Source of the DNA: Eggerthellaceae bacterium
GTDB taxonomy: Bacteria > Actinomycetota > Coriobacteriia > Coriobacteriales > Eggerthellaceae
DNA: 64,000 nucleotides
Direction: 5' to 3'
NCBI GenBank assembly: GCA_017434045.1
Contig: JAFRGA010000004.1
Span: forward strand, 22,801-86,800
Part shown: piece after piece, positions 17,465 through 25,875 of the stretch
How the letters are laid out: each line of letters begins with the position of its first letter
Position numbering within the stretch: the stretch's first letter is position 1
Program-made: the position numbers and the translations under genes
The notes under the pieces: model-generated
Seen by the model: only the letters and a program-made list of their open reading frames with translations
Told to the model about the DNA's origin: nothing
Databases searched by the model: none

Positions 17465-18820
17465 CTAAAGGTCGCGGGCCATGAGGTCGTCATACGTCTC
17501 GCGACGCGTGACCACGCGAGCGTTTCCGTCGCGCACGAACACGATAGCCGGACGCGGCTGGCCGTTGTACGTCGAGGCCATGGTGTAGCAGTACGCCCCC
17601 GTCGCAAACACGCAGACGATGTCACCCAGCTCGGGATGCTGTATCGACCCGTCGAGCACCACGGCGTCACCGCTCTCGCAATGCTTGCCGCACAGCGTGA
17701 CGATCTCGGTCCGGGGCTCGTCCGCCTTGTTGGCGATCACGGCCTCGTAATCTGCATGGTACAGCGCTGTGCGGATGTTGTCGGACATGCCGCCATCGAC
17801 ACCAACGTACTTGCGGATGTTCGGAAGCGTTTTCATTACCCCGACGGTATAGAGCGTGACGCCGGCGTTCGCCACCAAGCTGCGCCCCGGCTCCACGAGC
17901 AGGCGCGGCATGGCAAGCCCCTCGCTGAGGCATGATTCCATCACGGCGTTGGCAGTGCGCTCGGCAAATGCGCGAATCGACGACGGCTCGTCTTCGGCCA
18001 AGTACGCGACGCCCAGGCCGCCGCCCATGTCCAGATCCTCGATGACCAAACCGTACCGGTCGCGCACGCGCGCGGCGAACTTCACCATCACCTGCACCGC
18101 CTCTGCGAACGAGTGCAAGGCGAAAATCTGGGAGCCGATATGGCAATGGAATCCGACGAGGTCGACGTTCGGGGCGGCCAAGACGTCCTCCACGCAGCGG
18201 AATGCGAAATCGTCGAGCATCGTGAACCCGAACTTGCTATCCTCGCAACCCGTCTTGATGTACTCGTGGGTGTCGGCCTCCACGCCCGGCGTGATGCGCA
18301 TGAGCACTTTCTGGGTCACGCCCAGTTCGCCGGCGATGCGGGATACACGGCCGAGCTCGATGCGCGTATCGAGCACGATCCGCCCGACGCCTGCGGCGAT
18401 AGCCTCGCGGAGCTCGGCTTCCGTCTTGTTGTTGCCATGTACGAAAACCCGCTCCATCGGGAAATCGACCGCACGGGCGCATGCAAGCTCACCACCACCC
18501 GAAACATCAAGGTACATGCCTTCTTCGGCCGCGATACGCAGCACTTCCTTGTTCAGGAACGCCTTCGATGCGTACAGCACTCCCGAGTTCGCATAGCATT
18601 CGGAAAACGCCTCGCGGTACTGTTCCATGCGATCGCGCAGGTCGGCCTCGTCGAACACGTAGAGCGCCGTCCCCTGCTCATGTGCCAGATCGACCATGTC
18701 GACTCCGCCGATGAACAGGTGCGACCCGCGCACCTCGGCCGTTTTGGGAAGGACGGGACCCAGTTGCATCGTGGTACGGCCGTCCGCCTGCTTGGTGAGA
18801 TCGGATTTTGGTAATGACAT
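17465..18820 (-). CDS. lysA: diaminopimelate decarboxylase
   Basis: PLP enzyme that makes L-lysine from meso-diaminopimelate, the last step of lysine synthesis; cytoplasmic, 451 aa. The PLP Lys is in VLYASKAFLNKE near residue 75. The barrel motif HCHIGSQI is near 215, the glycine-rich phosphate site DMGGGLGV near 255 and the substrate Cys region CGKHCESGD near 375. The ATG at 18820 (MSLPKSDLTKQ) has AAGGCGG upstream. It stands alone, without dap genes nearby. No lysine riboswitch is visible in the 211 bp upstream. Confidence 0.95.
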   Translation of the reverse strand: MSLPKSDLTKQADGRTTMQLGPVLPKTAEVRGSHLFIGGVDMVDLAHEQGTALYVFDEADLRDRMEQYREAFSECYANSGVLYASKAFLNKEVLRIAAEEGMYLDVSGGGELACARAVDFPMERVFVHGNNKTEAELREAIAAGVGRIVLDTRIELGRVSRIAGELGVTQKVLMRITPGVEADTHEYIKTGCEDSKFGFTMLDDFAFRCVEDVLAAPNVDLVGFHCHIGSQIFALHSFAEAVQVMVKFAARVRDRYGLVIEDLDMGGGLGVAYLAEDEPSSIRAFAERTANAVMESCLSEGLAMPRLLVEPGRSLVANAGVTLYTVGVMKTLPNIRKYVGVDGGMSDNIRTALYHADYEAVIANKADEPRTEIVTLCGKHCESGDAVVLDGSIQHPELGDIVCVFATGAYCYTMASTYNGQPRPAIVFVRDGNARVVTRRETYDDLMARDL

Positions 18821-18978
18821 GCGCGTCCGCCTTTTACTGTCTTTCTCCTGTACGAATGGTTCCGACCATACTACCAAGCATTGCACGCTTTCGTGTTTCG
18901 GCGAGGAAAAAACTTCAATTGACCCGACCGCGGCAACCCGAGGGACGCATAATCCGTTTCCGACTATTCAATAACGGA

Positions 18979-18984
18979 TATAAT
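18979..18984 (+). promoter_or_regulatory. -10 box for the MoaE-like gene
   Basis: A perfect TATAAT lies 48 nt before the ATG at 19032. No good -35 is visible 16-18 bp upstream, so it may need an activator. Confidence 0.35.
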
Positions 18985-19031
18985 GTCGCTATGCCACACC
19001 GCTGGCGAAGATCATCGAGAAGGGATTGACC

Positions 19032-19424
19032 ATGAGCATACCCGAACCGTCGCTCAACGACTGGCTTGCGGAGGGAAAGGCGAGCGAGAACGCCGACAAA
19101 TGCGGCATGTTCCTCGTGCACAACGGGATCGTCCGCTCAACCGCCAAGGTACAGGTGCGGAACGGCGAAGAAAAGCCACCTGTGAAACAAGTTGATTTCA
19201 GCTACGATGCGGCTGGCGTCGAAGCCGCCATTGCCGAAGCTTTGACCTGGGAAGGCGTGTATTTCGTCAAAGTGTGGCTCAACGAGGGCGTGCTCGACGT
19301 CGGCGAGTCCATCATGTATGTGATGATTGGCGCCGACATTCGGCCTCGCTGCATAGACGCGCTCCAGAACCTTGTCGGCAAGATCAAGAACGACTTGGTG
19401 GTTGAGAAGGAAATATACGTCTAG
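19032..19424 (+). CDS. moaE: MoaE-like molybdopterin synthase large subunit
   Basis: Probably the catalytic subunit that inserts sulfur into precursor Z to make molybdopterin; 130 aa, cytoplasmic. GMFLVHNGIVRSTAKV near residue 25 corresponds to the G-x-x-V-x-F-x-G-x-V-R region of MoaE. VWLNEGVLDVGES near 85 and the C-terminal IKNDLVVEKEIY (family K-x-x-P-I-W-K-K-E) also fit. It is slightly diverged: the usual Pro-Ile-Trp is replaced. No moaD or other cofactor genes are adjacent, but the molybdoenzyme operon lies convergently next door. GAAGGGA precedes the ATG. Confidence 0.75.
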   Translation: MSIPEPSLNDWLAEGKASENADKCGMFLVHNGIVRSTAKVQVRNGEEKPPVKQVDFSYDAAGVEAAIAEALTWEGVYFVKVWLNEGVLDVGESIMYVMIGADIRPRCIDALQNLVGKIKNDLVVEKEIYV

Positions 19425-19458
19425 GACGATTCTCGCATTACATGCAAATCATTCATTG

Positions 19459-19524
19459 GACATAGTCTAATAAATGTATATATCATGAATTTGATATAGA
19501 CCTTGCCTTTTGACAGACTATGTC
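19459..19524. promoter_or_regulatory. inverted repeat GACATAGTC-N48-GACTATGTC
   Basis: A perfect 9-bp inverted repeat at 19459-19467 and 19516-19524 flanks an AT-rich segment (TAATAAATGTATATATCATGAATTTG region) between moaE and its terminator. It could be paired operators or an RNA stem. No gene lies in it. Confidence 0.4.
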
Positions 19525-19599
19525 TTATATTGAAGAAGGTCTGAAGCATGTGGGTTCGTAACTCCCCTCCTAACACGTTCCCGCAGCCTATCAATAACA

Positions 19600-19640
19600 C
19601 GAGCCGCTCCCGTTCAAGCGGCTCGGGTTAGTTTGTTTAG
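19600..19640 (+). terminator. terminator of the MoaE-like gene
   Basis: A 9-bp stem (CGAGCCGCT / AGCGGCTCG) with an 8-nt loop is followed by GGTTAGTTTGTTT on the plus strand. Confidence 0.65.
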
Positions 19641-19666
19641 CCTCTGAACCGGGGGGCTGGGACCAG

Positions 19667-19694
19667 AAAGGCCCCGCTTGCAAGCGGGGCCTTC
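19667..19694 (-). terminator. terminator of the reductase operon
   Basis: A perfect palindrome AAGGCCCCGCTTG/CAAGCGGGGCCTT (13-bp arms) is followed on the minus strand by TCTGG. It sits 24 nt after the lipoprotein stop and ends the operon that starts at 24534. Confidence 0.75.
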
Positions 19695-19717
19695 ACGTGT
19701 TGGATCTGCTGGTCAGC

Positions 19718-20635
19718 CTAGAGGCAGAAACCTGGGGAAACGCCGATCTCGTGATCGGGAATCCAAGCGTTCAGGGGATTGCCATCGGCATCGCAGACAG
19801 CATAGCCGGATGTCCAGGTCATGCTTAGGGAGCGTAGCCACCAAGGAGACGCCTCCCCTTCCATGACAAGGCCGTTGCCTTCCTTCCCCACGAACGCGCG
19901 CTCGAGCACGGAGTTCTCCGCCCCTGCAGTCACGCCTTTCTCGGAAAACAGCTTGTACTGCTTGCCTTCCATGTTATAGGTCTCGGCGGGAATACCCGAA
20001 CCGCCGACAAGGTCATTCGGCGAAGCGCTTCCGGCCACCTCAACGTACGAGGGCAACCAGAGCTTGTCTGATGTCGAGGAGACCGCGCCAGGCGTCGTGA
20101 ATGCAGAGTTGTTCGTCTTCTTGCTCGCCGCCTTTATGACGCCTTTGAGGTCGCTCGGCAACATGTCTGCAAAATCCGAGTTGAGCCACGAGCGCATCGC
20201 GGATTTTTCCCAACCGCCATCATTTGAAGCATCCTCGCTCATAGCGGCTATCGCAGGAGCGTCCACGAACATGAACGTAAGGCCCGCCTTGCCACCATCG
20301 GCCAAATCATCCGCACGGACGCCCACGAGCGCCACGTGCGCCACAACGCCGTTCGACAACGTGACGGAAATCGTCTTCCCATCGCATTTACCCGACGAGT
20401 CGAGCAAGTGGTTTTCAATGGCGATCTCCAAGCCCTCCTCATCAGAGGCGGCATCGTGGATCTCAGTTGCTATCTGCGACAATTCCGCCCAGCTGTACTT
20501 GTCCACCGATTCCTTCACCGGACCGCCACTGGAGCAGCCCGTGAAGGCTAGCAGGAACAGGGCGGTCAAAACGGCTACAACCGCAAACCAGCTCGTCCAG
20601 CGCGCAATTGGTATGCTTGCATTGCGATTGAACAC
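19718..20635 (-). CDS. DUF6273-type lipoprotein, last gene of reductase operon
   Basis: Secreted lipoprotein of 305 aa with unknown role. A hydrophobic stretch ends in the lipobox AFTGC near residue 34. The C-terminal half carries the DUF6273 pattern: SWLNSDFADMLPSDLKG, then WWLRSLS and the closing GVSPGFCL. I chose the GTG at 20635 because AAGGAG lies 6 nt upstream and the preceding torD stop ends 1 nt before it. Translational coupling to torD means it belongs to the reductase operon. It may be an extracytoplasmic accessory or surface protein; nothing catalytic is recognisable. Confidence 0.8.
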   Translation of the reverse strand: MFNRNASIPIARWTSWFAVVAVLTALFLLAFTGCSSGGPVKESVDKYSWAELSQIATEIHDAASDEEGLEIAIENHLLDSSGKCDGKTISVTLSNGVVAHVALVGVRADDLADGGKAGLTFMFVDAPAIAAMSEDASNDGGWEKSAMRSWLNSDFADMLPSDLKGVIKAASKKTNNSAFTTPGAVSSTSDKLWLPSYVEVAGSASPNDLVGGSGIPAETYNMEGKQYKLFSEKGVTAGAENSVLERAFVGKEGNGLVMEGEASPWWLRSLSMTWTSGYAVCDADGNPLNAWIPDHEIGVSPGFCL

Positions 20636-20636
20636 G

Positions 20637-21263
20637 CTACTCTCCTTCGGGAAGGCCCGCGGCCTCCCCATCGTCTTTGAGCACAGCGACGATCAATGTC
20701 ATGAGCGCCGGGTAATAGGGCTCCTCGGCGTTTCGCTTGACCAGATCGGCGCAATCGTCAATCCAGTTCAACACGTAATCGTCTCGGAAGTCGGTATAGG
20801 CTTCGGCGAAAGCCAGATTCCCCGTCTCTTCGAAACGCCCGGCCAACATGGCCATGAACGCCAAGAGGTAACGGAGGTGGTCTGCCGGCGCCTTCTCGTT
20901 CTTATCGAGCTCGATGCCGAACTGCCGGTAGATGTCTTCGACATCCACGGCAGCTTGCCCGTTGAGCGTATGCTCTTTCTCGAGATAGAAGGAGGCATAC
21001 GGAGGCGCCTCCATCCTCAGGGATCCGATGAACAGTCGCGTATACGCAAGTTTCTCGGCGATATCGTCGGGGAACTGCCGGGAAGTTGCCAGCGCTGCAT
21101 CTATAAGCTCTTCGAAACCCATGCGCGCATGCGCATCGAGGCCTTTCAGCGCTTCCGTCGTCGCGGCGAGTCCCGCAGACGGATACGCAAAGGCGCTCGA
21201 CAGCGCATGCAGCAGGCTCGCAGGCGGAACTGGCATCGTCGTTGTGCTGGTGCGGTTTACCAT
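20637..21263 (-). CDS. TorD/DmsD-family redox enzyme chaperone
   Basis: Cytoplasmic chaperone of 208 aa that would bind the twin-arginine signal of the molybdoenzyme and help cofactor loading before export. It is all-helical; APPYASFYLEKE near residue 110 and PADHLRYLLAFMAML near 147 match the conserved E-P and D-H-x-x-x-x-L regions of the family. It overlaps the end of the upstream ferredoxin gene by 7 nt and is followed by the lipoprotein after 1 nt, so all four genes are tightly coupled. Confidence 0.85.
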   Translation of the reverse strand: MVNRTSTTTMPVPPASLLHALSSAFAYPSAGLAATTEALKGLDAHARMGFEELIDAALATSRQFPDDIAEKLAYTRLFIGSLRMEAPPYASFYLEKEHTLNGQAAVDVEDIYRQFGIELDKNEKAPADHLRYLLAFMAMLAGRFEETGNLAFAEAYTDFRDDYVLNWIDDCADLVKRNAEEPYYPALMTLIVAVLKDDGEAAGLPEGE

Positions 21264-21958
21264 GTCTTATGAAACTCCCGAATGTAGTAGACGTGTGGCC
21301 CCGTGCCCTTCTCAGGCATGAGGACGCTCGCATCGTACATTTCTTTGAGCTGGTGAATCTCTCCGTAAATGTCCTCTTCGTCTCCGAAGATGCGCGCATG
21401 GGCCGGGCAAGCCTCCACACAGCGCGGCACATCGCCATGGTACACGAGATGCTTGCACATCTGGCACTTCAGTGCCGAGCCTTTCTTCAGAAGCGGAAGC
21501 TCGAATTCATCGAGTGCCGGATCGTGCATCGGGTAGTCGCTTTCAACAGCCTCCTGCACCTCCTTGCCGTTCGCTGTGCAATCGGCAATCAGCGTCGGAA
21601 CATCAGCCAGGTTGTCGGCGGCCGTTTTATCGGGCGCTGGCGTAATGGCACCGTACGGGCAGGCTTTAGCGCAGGAACCGCATGACACGCACTTGTCGGA
21701 GTCGACGACCGTCAAGCCCCATTCATCCTTGTGCAAGGCGCCAGACGGGCACACCTGTGCGCATGCCGGCTTCTCGCAATGGTTGCACATGATGGGACGG
21801 TAGCTGTAACGCAGCTTGGGGAACTCGCCGGTCGTCTCCGTCACATGGTGGCTCAAGAACACGCCCTGCGGGACCTGGTTCTCGATCTTGCAGACGATGT
21901 CGCAGGTGCCGCAACCAACGCAGTCGTGAAGGTTGAGTATCATTGCGTAACGGGTCAT
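21257..21958 (-). CDS. four-cluster ferredoxin subunit, ArrB-like
   Basis: Electron-transfer subunit of 233 aa. It has four groups of four Cys, beginning CVGCGTCDIVCK near residue 13, then MCNHCEKPACAQVCP, KCVSCGSCAKACP and KCQMCKHL..RCVEACP, enough for four [4Fe-4S] clusters. Overall plan and spacing, including SHHVTETTGEFPKLRYSY and the C-terminal HVYYIREF, resemble ArrB of arsenate respiratory reductase and the related PsrB/DmsB group. It has no signal peptide, so it would be exported bound to the catalytic subunit. Its ATG overlaps the stop of that gene by 1 nt. No membrane-anchor subunit follows. Confidence 0.88.
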   Translation of the reverse strand: MTRYAMILNLHDCVGCGTCDIVCKIENQVPQGVFLSHHVTETTGEFPKLRYSYRPIMCNHCEKPACAQVCPSGALHKDEWGLTVVDSDKCVSCGSCAKACPYGAITPAPDKTAADNLADVPTLIADCTANGKEVQEAVESDYPMHDPALDEFELPLLKKGSALKCQMCKHLVYHGDVPRCVEACPAHARIFGDEEDIYGEIHQLKEMYDASVLMPEKGTGPHVYYIREFHKTW

Positions 21959-24534
21959 TATGCGCTCACCTTCTTAATCTTGACGCGGGCGAAGCCGCCA
22001 TGGCGTGCGGTGTTTCCGCTGATGCGGTCATAGGCAACGGGCAGGATCTCGTTGTTGTTGCCGCCGCGCGGCTTGGCTTTGGCGTAATCGGCAGCTGCAA
22101 CGTGGCCGAACGCCCAGTGGCCCTGGCCATAGCACTTGATGACCACGCCCGGACGCGTGCCTTCCCAGCCCTTGGCTTTGACCATGATCTTGCCCTGGAC
22201 CGACTCGACCTCGATCGTGTCGCCGTCCTTGAGACCGAGCTCCTTCATATCGACCGGATTGATCTTGAGCATGTCGTCCCATGCCTCATCGCCCAGGTCA
22301 AGGTCCTTGAACTCCTGGAACAGCGGAAGGTTAGCCGAACGGCCCTCGCGAGACAAACGGCTCCGATGCTCACTGAAGATGTAGGGGTATTCCTTCGGGT
22401 CGCCGAAACGCACTGGCTCTTCGTAGTGCGGTAGGTAGCACAACGCCCCGCGTGCCTGATAGCCCCAGTAGTTTTCCATGCAGTAGTCGACGTCCTTGGC
22501 ATACACCCACGCCTTGGCCTCGAGCTGCTTCTTCAGCGTCTCGCTGTAGAACTCGTAGCGGCCGGTCTTCGTGCCGAACTTGCCCCAGTCCTTCTTCGTC
22601 TTGGCAGGATTGGAGTTGAACACGCCCTTCGAGCAGAACGAACGCCAGCTGCCCAGGTCCTTACCCTGTTTCTTGTCCTGGCCGTTCCATACCGGAGCCG
22701 TGCGCACCTTGGTGACGATTTCCATGAAGCTCGCCTCGTCATGCGGCAGGTTGCCGGTCTCGGGATCGACAAACGCCTTGGAGAAGTACTTGTACACCTT
22801 GTCGAAGCCCTTGTCCTTCAAACGCTCGGCAATCGCCCAGGCGAGCTCGGTCTCGTCGGCCTTCGTGTCCCACAACGGCGTGATGACCGGCTGCTCGATG
22901 GCGACGTAGGTGACCATGTCCTGGAAGTTCTTCACATAGCCGTAGTGCTCGAACATGTGGTGCTTCGGAGGGAGCAGGATGTCTGCGAACTGCGCGGACT
23001 CGGACGGATTCATGGTGATGCACACGTAGAAGGGCACCTTGCACATGGCCTCTTCCCAACGCTGCGCACCCGTACAGGAGAATGCGTAGTTGCAGTACTT
23101 GGACATGAGGAACTTGATCTCATATGGATCGTCGTTCAGGATAACCTCGGCCAGATTGTTCGTGAGCACCTGGTTCGAATGCTTACCCGAGCCGATAGCC
23201 GGCCATTCGATGCGGTTGCGATGGTCGCACTTCGGCTCTTTCTCGAACTTCTTGGCGAGCTTGTCGCGGTAAGGACGATGGTCGGGCCACGGACCCACAT
23301 CAACGCTCGCGGAATGCTGCGAACCGCCCTTGTTCTCGAAGCTGCCGACCAAGCCGTTGAGGGCCTCGGCTGCCATGGCGCCGTAAATGCCGTTCGGCTG
23401 GTTGGAGGTTCCGGGACTCATCCACGAGCAGGCGGACGTGCCGTATTTCGAGAAGTCCTTCGCGACCTTCGTGATGTCCTTCGCGTCGATGCCGCAGATC
23501 TCGGCCGCCCATTCGGGGGTCGTGTCCTTCAGCACCACGTTCCACCACTTCACTAGGCCATAGCACTGGCCGTATTCGAAGTAGTCCTCGTTGACTTCCT
23601 CGCCAGCCACGAACAGGTTCACGCGCTTGTTGTAGAAGCCGGACAGCGGGTAGTTCTGGAGGCCTTCTTTGAAGTCGCCCACGAAGTCCTTGTTCCACTT
23701 GCCCGTGGTCAAAATCACATGAGCGATTGCGCAGGCCAAAGCTCCGTCGGTGCCGGGGATGATCGGCAGCCACTTGTCGGCCTTGGCCGCGGTGGCGCTG
23801 AAGCGCGGGTCGATGACGACGATATGCGCTGCATCCATGATCTGGCCCCAGCGTGCCATGACGGCAGGCTGCTGGCGATTGGACCCGATGGGGTCGGTCG
23901 ACCACATGAGGAAGTACTTGCAATTGGCCATATCGTAGTCGCGGTACGAGTACATGCCGTTCACTGCCCACGACGCAGCTTTCTCAGCCTCAGCGCAGAT
24001 GGTCGCATGGCCGTAATAGTTCGGCGTCCCCATGAGCGCTGGGAAGTAATGGTACAGGGCATCTCCCACTTCTGACGAGCGCCCCTTGATGAACATGAAC
24101 TTCTCGGACTCGTTGTTGTCGTGAAGCTCGAGAAGCTTATCGGCAATGGTCTCGAGGGCTTCGTCCCAAGTGATGGGGATGAAACCGGGGTCGATGCCAC
24201 GGCCTTTCTTGGGATTGGTGCGTTTCATGGGAGTCTTGATTCTATCGGGATCATAGACCTGTTGAAGCGCAAGCGATGCCTTGGGGCAGCAGGTGCCATG
24301 CGTGGCCGTGCAGTTCCAATTGCCGTTCACGCGTATGGCACGGCCTTTCTCGACGTAGACCTTGAGTGGGCAGAAGCTCGTGCAGCCCTGGCAGGCCGTC
24401 GAGGTCCACTTGCCCGTTTCGTTCTTACGATGAGATTCGTCAGCTAGCGCAGTAAAGGGCGTTACGCTCGCCACAGCCGTTGCTCCAAGTCCCAGGGCGC
24501 TCGCTTTAAGGAAAGACCGCCTGGTTATTTTCAC
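21958..24534 (-). CDS. Tat-exported molybdopterin oxidoreductase, ArrA-like
   Basis: Catalytic subunit of a DMSO-reductase-family enzyme, 858 aa, probably outside the cytoplasmic membrane. The GTG at 24534 (AGAGG upstream) gives the twin-arginine signal KITRRSFLKASALG. [4Fe-4S] Cys lie at about 48, 51, 55 and 82/83. The Cys in HATICAEAEK (about 180) is where family members with a Mo-thiolate have their ligand. GKWNKDFVGDF and TPEWAAEICGI correspond to the two stretches used for arrA diagnostic PCR, and QQVYDPDRIKTPMKRTNPKK also fits ArrA. The closest reading is arsenate respiratory reductase; a related reductase for another substrate is possible. It starts a four-gene operon. Confidence 0.7.
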   Translation of the reverse strand: MKITRRSFLKASALGLGATAVASVTPFTALADESHRKNETGKWTSTACQGCTSFCPLKVYVEKGRAIRVNGNWNCTATHGTCCPKASLALQQVYDPDRIKTPMKRTNPKKGRGIDPGFIPITWDEALETIADKLLELHDNNESEKFMFIKGRSSEVGDALYHYFPALMGTPNYYGHATICAEAEKAASWAVNGMYSYRDYDMANCKYFLMWSTDPIGSNRQQPAVMARWGQIMDAAHIVVIDPRFSATAAKADKWLPIIPGTDGALACAIAHVILTTGKWNKDFVGDFKEGLQNYPLSGFYNKRVNLFVAGEEVNEDYFEYGQCYGLVKWWNVVLKDTTPEWAAEICGIDAKDITKVAKDFSKYGTSACSWMSPGTSNQPNGIYGAMAAEALNGLVGSFENKGGSQHSASVDVGPWPDHRPYRDKLAKKFEKEPKCDHRNRIEWPAIGSGKHSNQVLTNNLAEVILNDDPYEIKFLMSKYCNYAFSCTGAQRWEEAMCKVPFYVCITMNPSESAQFADILLPPKHHMFEHYGYVKNFQDMVTYVAIEQPVITPLWDTKADETELAWAIAERLKDKGFDKVYKYFSKAFVDPETGNLPHDEASFMEIVTKVRTAPVWNGQDKKQGKDLGSWRSFCSKGVFNSNPAKTKKDWGKFGTKTGRYEFYSETLKKQLEAKAWVYAKDVDYCMENYWGYQARGALCYLPHYEEPVRFGDPKEYPYIFSEHRSRLSREGRSANLPLFQEFKDLDLGDEAWDDMLKINPVDMKELGLKDGDTIEVESVQGKIMVKAKGWEGTRPGVVIKCYGQGHWAFGHVAAADYAKAKPRGGNNNEILPVAYDRISGNTARHGGFARVKIKKVSA

Positions 24535-24785
24535 TTGAATCCTCTCTTCTTGCACATTGGTACACGTGCTCCGAAATGCGGTTTCACCCGATGGATTTGC
24601 GCACGGAAAAGCATGTCAAACCCATCGGGCAAAACCCCGACAGAGCGAGCAAATCAATGGAGGTCACTGCCGATAAACGGCATGGTCGAGAGAAATCGCG
24701 AATAGCCGGATGAATCCGCTTCTCCGCATACCCCTCTCAGAGAATACATGCTGCTCATGCAGCATCCCCTTCTATCCTCATGCGT

Positions 24786-24813
24786 ATTATAGATATACTA
24801 CATCAATTGTCAA
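24786..24813 (-). promoter_or_regulatory. consensus promoter of the ArrA-like operon
   Basis: TTGACA (24808-24813) and TATAAT (24786-24791), 16 bp apart, read toward the reductase. The leader to the GTG at 24534 would be about 245 nt, with hairpins CCCGATGG/CCATCGGG (about 24578-24630) and ATGCTGC/GCAGCAT. It is back to back with the aquaglyceroporin promoter. Confidence 0.65.
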
Positions 24814-24827
24814 TTGCAAGCTATTAT

Positions 24828-24856
24828 TTGACATTATCTATTATCAGTATTACACT
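24828..24856 (+). promoter_or_regulatory. promoter of the aquaglyceroporin operon
   Basis: TTGACA (24828-24833), 17-bp spacer, TACACT (24851-24856), about 110 nt before the GTG at 24972. Only 14 bp separate its -35 from the divergent -35, so one regulator could control both sides. The 437-bp gap 24535-24971 contains no gene. Confidence 0.6.
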
Positions 24857-24971
24857 GGCAGCGCAAATCAAAGAGGTCGAGCTGGGGTTTTCCCCTTGCC
24901 CCAGCTCATCGAGCTATGCATGGCTTTATGCATAGCTTAGTTAGTTGCAACTCTATAGGGAAAGAGGATCT

Positions 24972-25808
24972 GTGAACACTGCATCTAAATTCGCCGGTGA
25001 GCTTATCGGCACGTTCATCATGTGCTTCGCTGGCATCGGCGCCGTTGCAACCGCAACGCTCTACGGAGCACTCACCGGCCCTGGCCAAGTCGGTCTCGTA
25101 TGGGGCCTCGCCATCGCCATCGCCATCTTCGTGACGCGTAACCTGTCCGACGCGCACTTCAACCCCGCCGTCTCTCTCGCCATGTGCATCGGCGGCCGCA
25201 TGAAGTGGAGCGATCTGCCGATTTACCTCGTCGGCCAATGCTGTGGCGCCTTCCTAGCCGCCGGCGGCCTGTGGCTGCTCTTCGCCGAGAGTGTCATGAA
25301 GAACTTGAAGAACGCTGGCCTCTCGATGGCAAGCAACTCCATCGGCAGCGCCGCGAGCATCTGGTGCGAAATCTACCCTAACAACTCCGCTGGCGCCGTG
25401 AGCTACATGACCGGCGCATTCGCCGAGGCCATTGGCGTTTTCGTCCTCGTGCTCGTCATCTTCTCGGTCACCGCCCCCGAGAACAAGGGCCGCGCTTCCC
25501 GCAACCTCGCCCCGCTGTTCATCGGCCTGACCATCACCATCATGATCAATGTCATCGGCCCGCTGACCGACGCCGGCTTGAATCCTGCCCGCGACATGAT
25601 GCCCCGCATCTGGGCCTGCATCGTCGGCTGGGGCAACATCGCCTTCGGCAGCAACGCCTTCGAGACCTGCATCGTCTACATCGTCGGCCCGCTCGTAGGC
25701 GGTGTGCTTGCTGCACTCGTGTACAACTTCCTGCTGCGTCCGCTGCATAAGAACAACAACAACGCCGAGAACGACGCGTACCTCGCAGCTGAGGAAGCGC
25801 TGCTGTAA
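24972..25808 (+). CDS. MIP-family aquaglyceroporin (AqpS/GlpF type)
   Basis: Membrane channel of 278 aa with six hydrophobic segments. The two pore motifs are FNPAVSLA near residue 65 and GLNPARDMMPR near 205. The Asp after the second NPAR is characteristic of glycerol-conducting members instead of strict water channels. Such channels pass undissociated arsenite, and AqpS-type members occur in ars operons. Here it lies 67 bp before an ArsM-like gene and divergent from an ArrA-like operon, which favours metalloid flux; glycerol transport remains possible, though no glycerol kinase is nearby. The GTG start has AGAGG 5 nt upstream. Confidence 0.85.
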   Translation: MNTASKFAGELIGTFIMCFAGIGAVATATLYGALTGPGQVGLVWGLAIAIAIFVTRNLSDAHFNPAVSLAMCIGGRMKWSDLPIYLVGQCCGAFLAAGGLWLLFAESVMKNLKNAGLSMASNSIGSAASIWCEIYPNNSAGAVSYMTGAFAEAIGVFVLVLVIFSVTAPENKGRASRNLAPLFIGLTITIMINVIGPLTDAGLNPARDMMPRIWACIVGWGNIAFGSNAFETCIVYIVGPLVGGVLAALVYNFLLRPLHKNNNNAENDAYLAAEEALL

Positions 25809-25875
25809 ACGTTCATCTGAAATGGGTCATGGGGACCACCCCAACGGCTCACCCCCACTCGAAAGGATGACTTTC

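Noticed and set aside
23860..23920. Loss of the Mo-ligand Cys in the ArrA-like protein (motif WSTDPIGSNRQQ)
   Set aside because: I first took this motif as the ligand position. The ligand in this family lies further upstream and the Cys in HATICAEAEK is present.
24972..25808. Formate/nitrite transporter as identity of the channel next to the reductase
   Set aside because: The two NPA motifs (FNPAV and LNPARD) are those of the aquaporin family and not of FocA/NirC.
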